Part shown: positions 61,404-64,000 of the stretch, piece after piece
How positions within the stretch are numbered: position 1 is the stretch's first letter
Layout: each line of letters begins with the position of its first letter
Assembly: GCF_003149515.1 (NCBI RefSeq)
Contig: NZ_CP029145.1
Location: forward strand, 186,001-250,000
Origin: Hymenobacter nivis
GTDB taxonomy: Bacteria; Bacteroidota; Bacteroidia; Cytophagales; Hymenobacteraceae
Reading direction: 5' to 3'
Length of the DNA stretch: 64,000 nt
Position numbers and translations under genes: made by a program
Notes under the pieces: model-generated
The model's input: only the letters and a program-made list of their open reading frames with translations
The model's database searches: none
Told to the model about the DNA's origin: nothing

Positions 61404-62186
61404 TCAGCTGGCCTTGGCCTGCTTCCCGGGTTTGGCCAGCCCCCCGGCCTGGGCCTGGGCCGGGGCAGCGGGGTCGTGCGGGGCGTCGCCGGAGGGGCTG
61501 GCGCCGTCGTCGGGGCGCACCGCTTCGGTGGCGTAAATGTGCTCCATGGTCGTCATCACGTCGTCGCCATCCACTTCCAGGTCTTTCAGCACGCCGTCGG
61601 CGATGTCGTACACGAGGCCGTGCAGGCGCGGGGGCTTATCGCCGCGCATGGCGTTTTGGATAATGTTGGTTTTGGCCAGGTTGTGCACCTGCTCAATCAC
61701 GTTCAGCTCCACCAGCCGGCGCAGGCGCTGCGCTTCGCTGGGGATGCGCAGCAGCTCCGTTTCGTGCAGGCGCACCACGTCGCGGATGTTCACCAACCAG
61801 TTGTCAATCAGGCCGTACTGCTTGTTGCTGGCCGCTGCGGCCACGCCGCCGCAGCCGTAGTGGCCGCATACCAGAATGTCCTGCACGCCCAGCACCTCCA
61901 CCGCGTATTGGAGCACGCTAAGTAGGTTCATGTCGCTGTGCACGACCAGGTTTGCAATATTGCGGTGCACGAACATCTCGCCCGGCCCGGTGCCAGTAAT
62001 GCCCGAGGCCGGTACCCGCGAATCGGAGCAGCCAATAAACAAGTAGCGCGGCTGCTGTTCGTTGGCCAGGCGCTGAAAGAATTGCGGGTCTTCCGCGTTG
62101 CGGTCGGCTACCCATTGGCGGTTATTGGCCAGAATGTCATGGATACCTGAAGCAGGTTTTCCAAAGGAGAGCGAAGAGGGGTTCAT
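61404..62186 (-). CDS. Beta-class carbonic anhydrase
   Basis: A 260-residue beta-carbonic anhydrase that interconverts CO2 and bicarbonate. Zinc ligands are Cys53 (IGCSDSRVPAS, with Asp55), His109 and Cys112 (VCGHYGCGG). The core ends near residue 215; a Pro/Ala/Gly tail of about 30 residues follows. It lies 57 bases downstream of a SulP-type transporter gene on the same strand, the usual bicarbonate-uptake pairing, but that transporter is a pseudogene here. Confidence 0.94.
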   Translation of the reverse strand: MNPSSLSFGKPASGIHDILANNRQWVADRNAEDPQFFQRLANEQQPRYLFIGCSDSRVPASGITGTGPGEMFVHRNIANLVVHSDMNLLSVLQYAVEVLGVQDILVCGHYGCGGVAAAASNKQYGLIDNWLVNIRDVVRLHETELLRIPSEAQRLRRLVELNVIEQVHNLAKTNIIQNAMRGDKPPRLHGLVYDIADGVLKDLEVDGDDVMTTMEHIYATEAVRPDDGASPSGDAPHDPAAPAQAQAGGLAKPGKQAKAS

Positions 62187-62242
62187 GTGTACGTTGGGCG
62201 TGGCGATAGCGGAATAGTTGGTAAAGTAACGGGAGAAAGAAC

Positions 62243-63935
62243 TTAATGGCCGGCCAGGGCCACCGTCCGCACGTCGCGCAGCTCCAGCGCGATGCCCCGC
62301 GCCGGGGCCGCCCGCCGGAAAGCCTCGATTGCCTCCAGTACATCGTGGTCAATCACGTCGGAGCGCGTGCCATCGACTAGTACGCGGCTGCCCGCAGGCA
62401 GTTGTTCCAGGGTAGTTATACTCATCACGAAGTAGGGTGCGGGGCTTGTCCCCGCCCGTCGTTGAACGAAAGCCGACTGAACCGTTCAAGGACGGGCGGG
62501 GGCAAGCCCCGCTCCCTACTTCGTTTTCGTATTCCACTACGTGAGCAGTATACGATGCTGGCTTTGTTGAGAAACGAGACGTGCTCGGGCAGGCGCAGGT
62601 GCAGAAAATTATCCGCATCGGGAGCGGTTTCGTCGCGCCGCAGGTAGGAGCCAGCCTTAGCGTTGTCCTTCAAAATGAAGAAGAAGCCTAACACCAGCCC
62701 GATGCTCACGCCCTTAAGCAAATCGGTGAGCAGCACCGCCACGATGGTGAAGATGAACGGCCCGAACTGCGCCCAGCCCAGCCCAGCCGCCACTGCTGCC
62801 GATAAAGCGCGGGCTTGGTCAGCTTGAAGCCCACCACCAGCAGCACCGCTGCCAGCGCCGACAGCGGAATCAGGTGCAGCACAGTGCCCAGCAGCAATAG
62901 GCTCACCATCAGAAGGATGCCATGAATGAAGGCTGAGCGCTTGGTTTGTTCGCCGGCCGCGATGTTGGCCGATGAGCGCACGATAACGGCCGTGAGGGGC
63001 AAGCCGCCCAGTAGGCCGCTCACCACGTTGCCCGCGCCCTGGGCCAGCAGCTTGCGGTTGGTGGGCGTGTGGCGCTTTTGCGGGTCGAGGTTATCCACGG
63101 CCTCCACGCTGAGCAGTGTTTTGAGCGAGGCCACAATGGCGATGGTAAAGGCCACGCCGTAGGTGGCCGGATTGCGCAGGGCCCCGAAGTCGGGAAACGT
63201 CATCGCGCCCGCTAGCTGGCCCAGGGAAGAAATCACGGGCAGTGTCACCAGGTGCTCGGGGCGCACGGCCAGAGCCGGGGCCACGGCCAGTAGCAGCTGG
63301 TTGATACCCACCGCCGCCAGCACCGCCATCAGGGCGCCTAGTACCAGCCGCGCCCAGGGCTGCCGCCGCACCGGCGCGCTGTCCCAGAGTAGTATCAGCG
63401 CCAGCCCTACCCTTCCCACCAGCACCGAGCCGGGGCTGACGTGCGCCAGCGCCGCGCCAACGGCCGAAAACGTATTCTCGCCATATAAGTTGCAAAAAGT
63501 CCATGTCCTCGAAGTAGTCCCGGTCGGCCCCCAAAAAATGCTGTATCTGATTAATTATCAAGATAATGCCGATAGAAGCCAACATCCCGCGAATTACGGT
63601 TGCCGGGAAGTAGAGGGCAATGATACCCGCCCGCGCCACGCCCAGCTGCATCACGCCCGCCACCACGGTAGCCGCCAGCACCGCCGGCCACGAGCCCAGC
63701 GTCGAAATAGCTGCCAGCATAATGGTGGTGAGGCCCGCCGCCGGTCCGCTCACGCTCATCGCCGAGCCGCTGAGCACGCTCACCAGCAGGCCCCCCACAA
63801 TGCCCGAAACCAGCCCCGCCAGCAGCGGCGCGCCCGAGGCCAGGGAGATGCCCAAACACAGCGATAACGCTGCCAAAATACCACCAGCCCCGCCGGCGTG
63901 TCCTAGCCGAGGATGCTGAGGCGGGAGGGGGTAGG
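62243..63935 (-). pseudogene. SulP-family anion transporter, multiply disrupted
   Basis: Pieces in order on the minus strand: ILG-stop-DTPAGLVV near 63920; AALSLCLGISLASGAPLLAG; GPAAGLTTIMLAAIS; YFEDMDFLQLIW near 63490; then another frame with LVTLPVISSLGQLAGAM, NRKLLAQGAGNVVSGLLGGL and SALAAVLLVVGFKL; a third frame from QFGPFIFTIVAVLLTDLLKG; and the STAS domain split by a 132-bp insertion. Lesions seen: a TAG where Gln is expected, a lost T in the run at about 63882, frameshifts near 63480 and 62785, and the insertion. The 5' end could lie beyond the window. The intact protein would have carried bicarbonate or sulfate. Confidence 0.88.
62419..62550. mobile_element. 132-bp IS630-related miniature element, copy 2, inside the SulP gene
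   Basis: Flanked by TA (62417-62418 and 62551-62552), with ends TACTCATCACGAAGTAGGG and the inverse of TACTGCTCACGTAG. It interrupts the STAS domain: before it the frame reads VSFLNKASIV, after it TTLEQLPAGSRVLVDG. Removing the element and one TA gives ...ASIVTTLEQLP... without a frame change. It has the same length as the copy at 35961-36092. Confidence 0.93.
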
Positions 63936-64000
63936 GGCCCCTGAGGTTGGGGGCGCAGAGCGGGCGGGGCGCGCCGGTAGCGGCGCGGAACTAACCTGAG

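Noticed and set aside
1..64000. CRISPR array, tRNA or rRNA genes
   Set aside because: The repeats seen are palindromic single elements, not regularly spaced direct repeats. No tRNA cloverleaf with a TTC-type T-loop or rRNA sequence was recognised by eye; a tRNA scan would settle it.

Overview
The window looks like chromosome of a high-GC member of the Bacteroidota, most likely Hymenobacter or a close relative. The grounds are: an arginine cluster with an ornithine carbamoyltransferase of the N-acyl type and a GNAT-type acyltransferase; a CzcA-type pump fused to a TolC-like domain; TAnnTTTG promoter elements; TPR-containing sensor kinases; and very frequent GGGGCC strings inside genes. The genus is inferred from gene content and style, not from a marker gene. 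No rRNA, tRNA, CRISPR array or replication origin was seen.

Layout. 1-5,000: an exported thioredoxin-like protein, a two-component system (kinase and OmpR-type regulator) and an intact 1,103-bp IS630-type insertion sequence just upstream of it. 5,000-8,050: an exported Dps-like protein, an AT-rich HEPN-like gene that looks foreign, and a chimeric remnant joining a piece of urease beta subunit to the back half of an ABC ATPase. 7,600-14,200: a heavy-metal efflux operon (small lipoprotein, CzcA-TolC fusion, adaptor lipoprotein). 14,200-19,900: DUF983 protein, Gfo/Idh oxidoreductase, TPR protein, a badly broken GH63-like glucosidase and an exported trehalase. 20,000-32,200: the arginine biosynthesis locus, with one arm on the minus strand (GNAT, argG, argC, argD, carA, argF', and a second argG) and one on the plus strand (argB, argE, argH). 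32,200-35,300: MobA-like protein, ene-reductase and XdhC. 36,300-45,400: two unknown genes with a shared C-terminal motif, a TPR histidine kinase, a YitT-family protein, a transporter-HEAT-cyclic-nucleotide-binding protein, a receiver-adenylate cyclase and a receiver protein. 45,600-50,250: GH15 hydrolase and fused OtsA-OtsB trehalose synthesis enzyme. 50,500-64,000: lipoproteins, a UvrA-like ATPase, a TonB receptor, M1 aminopeptidase, carbonic anhydrase and a decayed SulP transporter.

How parts may work together. The arginine genes form a full route from glutamate to arginine, but carA carries a nonsense codon and a frameshift, and argG is present twice (99% identical by eye), the extra copy carrying a 12-codon stub of argC that shows where it came from. 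A receiver-cyclase lies convergent with a protein ending in a cyclic-nucleotide-binding domain, which suggests a local cAMP circuit. Trehalose synthesis (OtsAB) and breakdown (GH37, probably GH15) are both encoded.

The intergenic DNA is crowded with palindromic elements of at least three families. The best resolved is a 132-bp element with the same termini as the IS630 element in this window; one copy sits in the STAS domain of the SulP gene, and removing it together with one TA target copy restores the reading frame there. Several genes are decayed (SulP, GH63-like, urease/ABC chimera, carA, a small membrane protein), so the region shows active gene loss.
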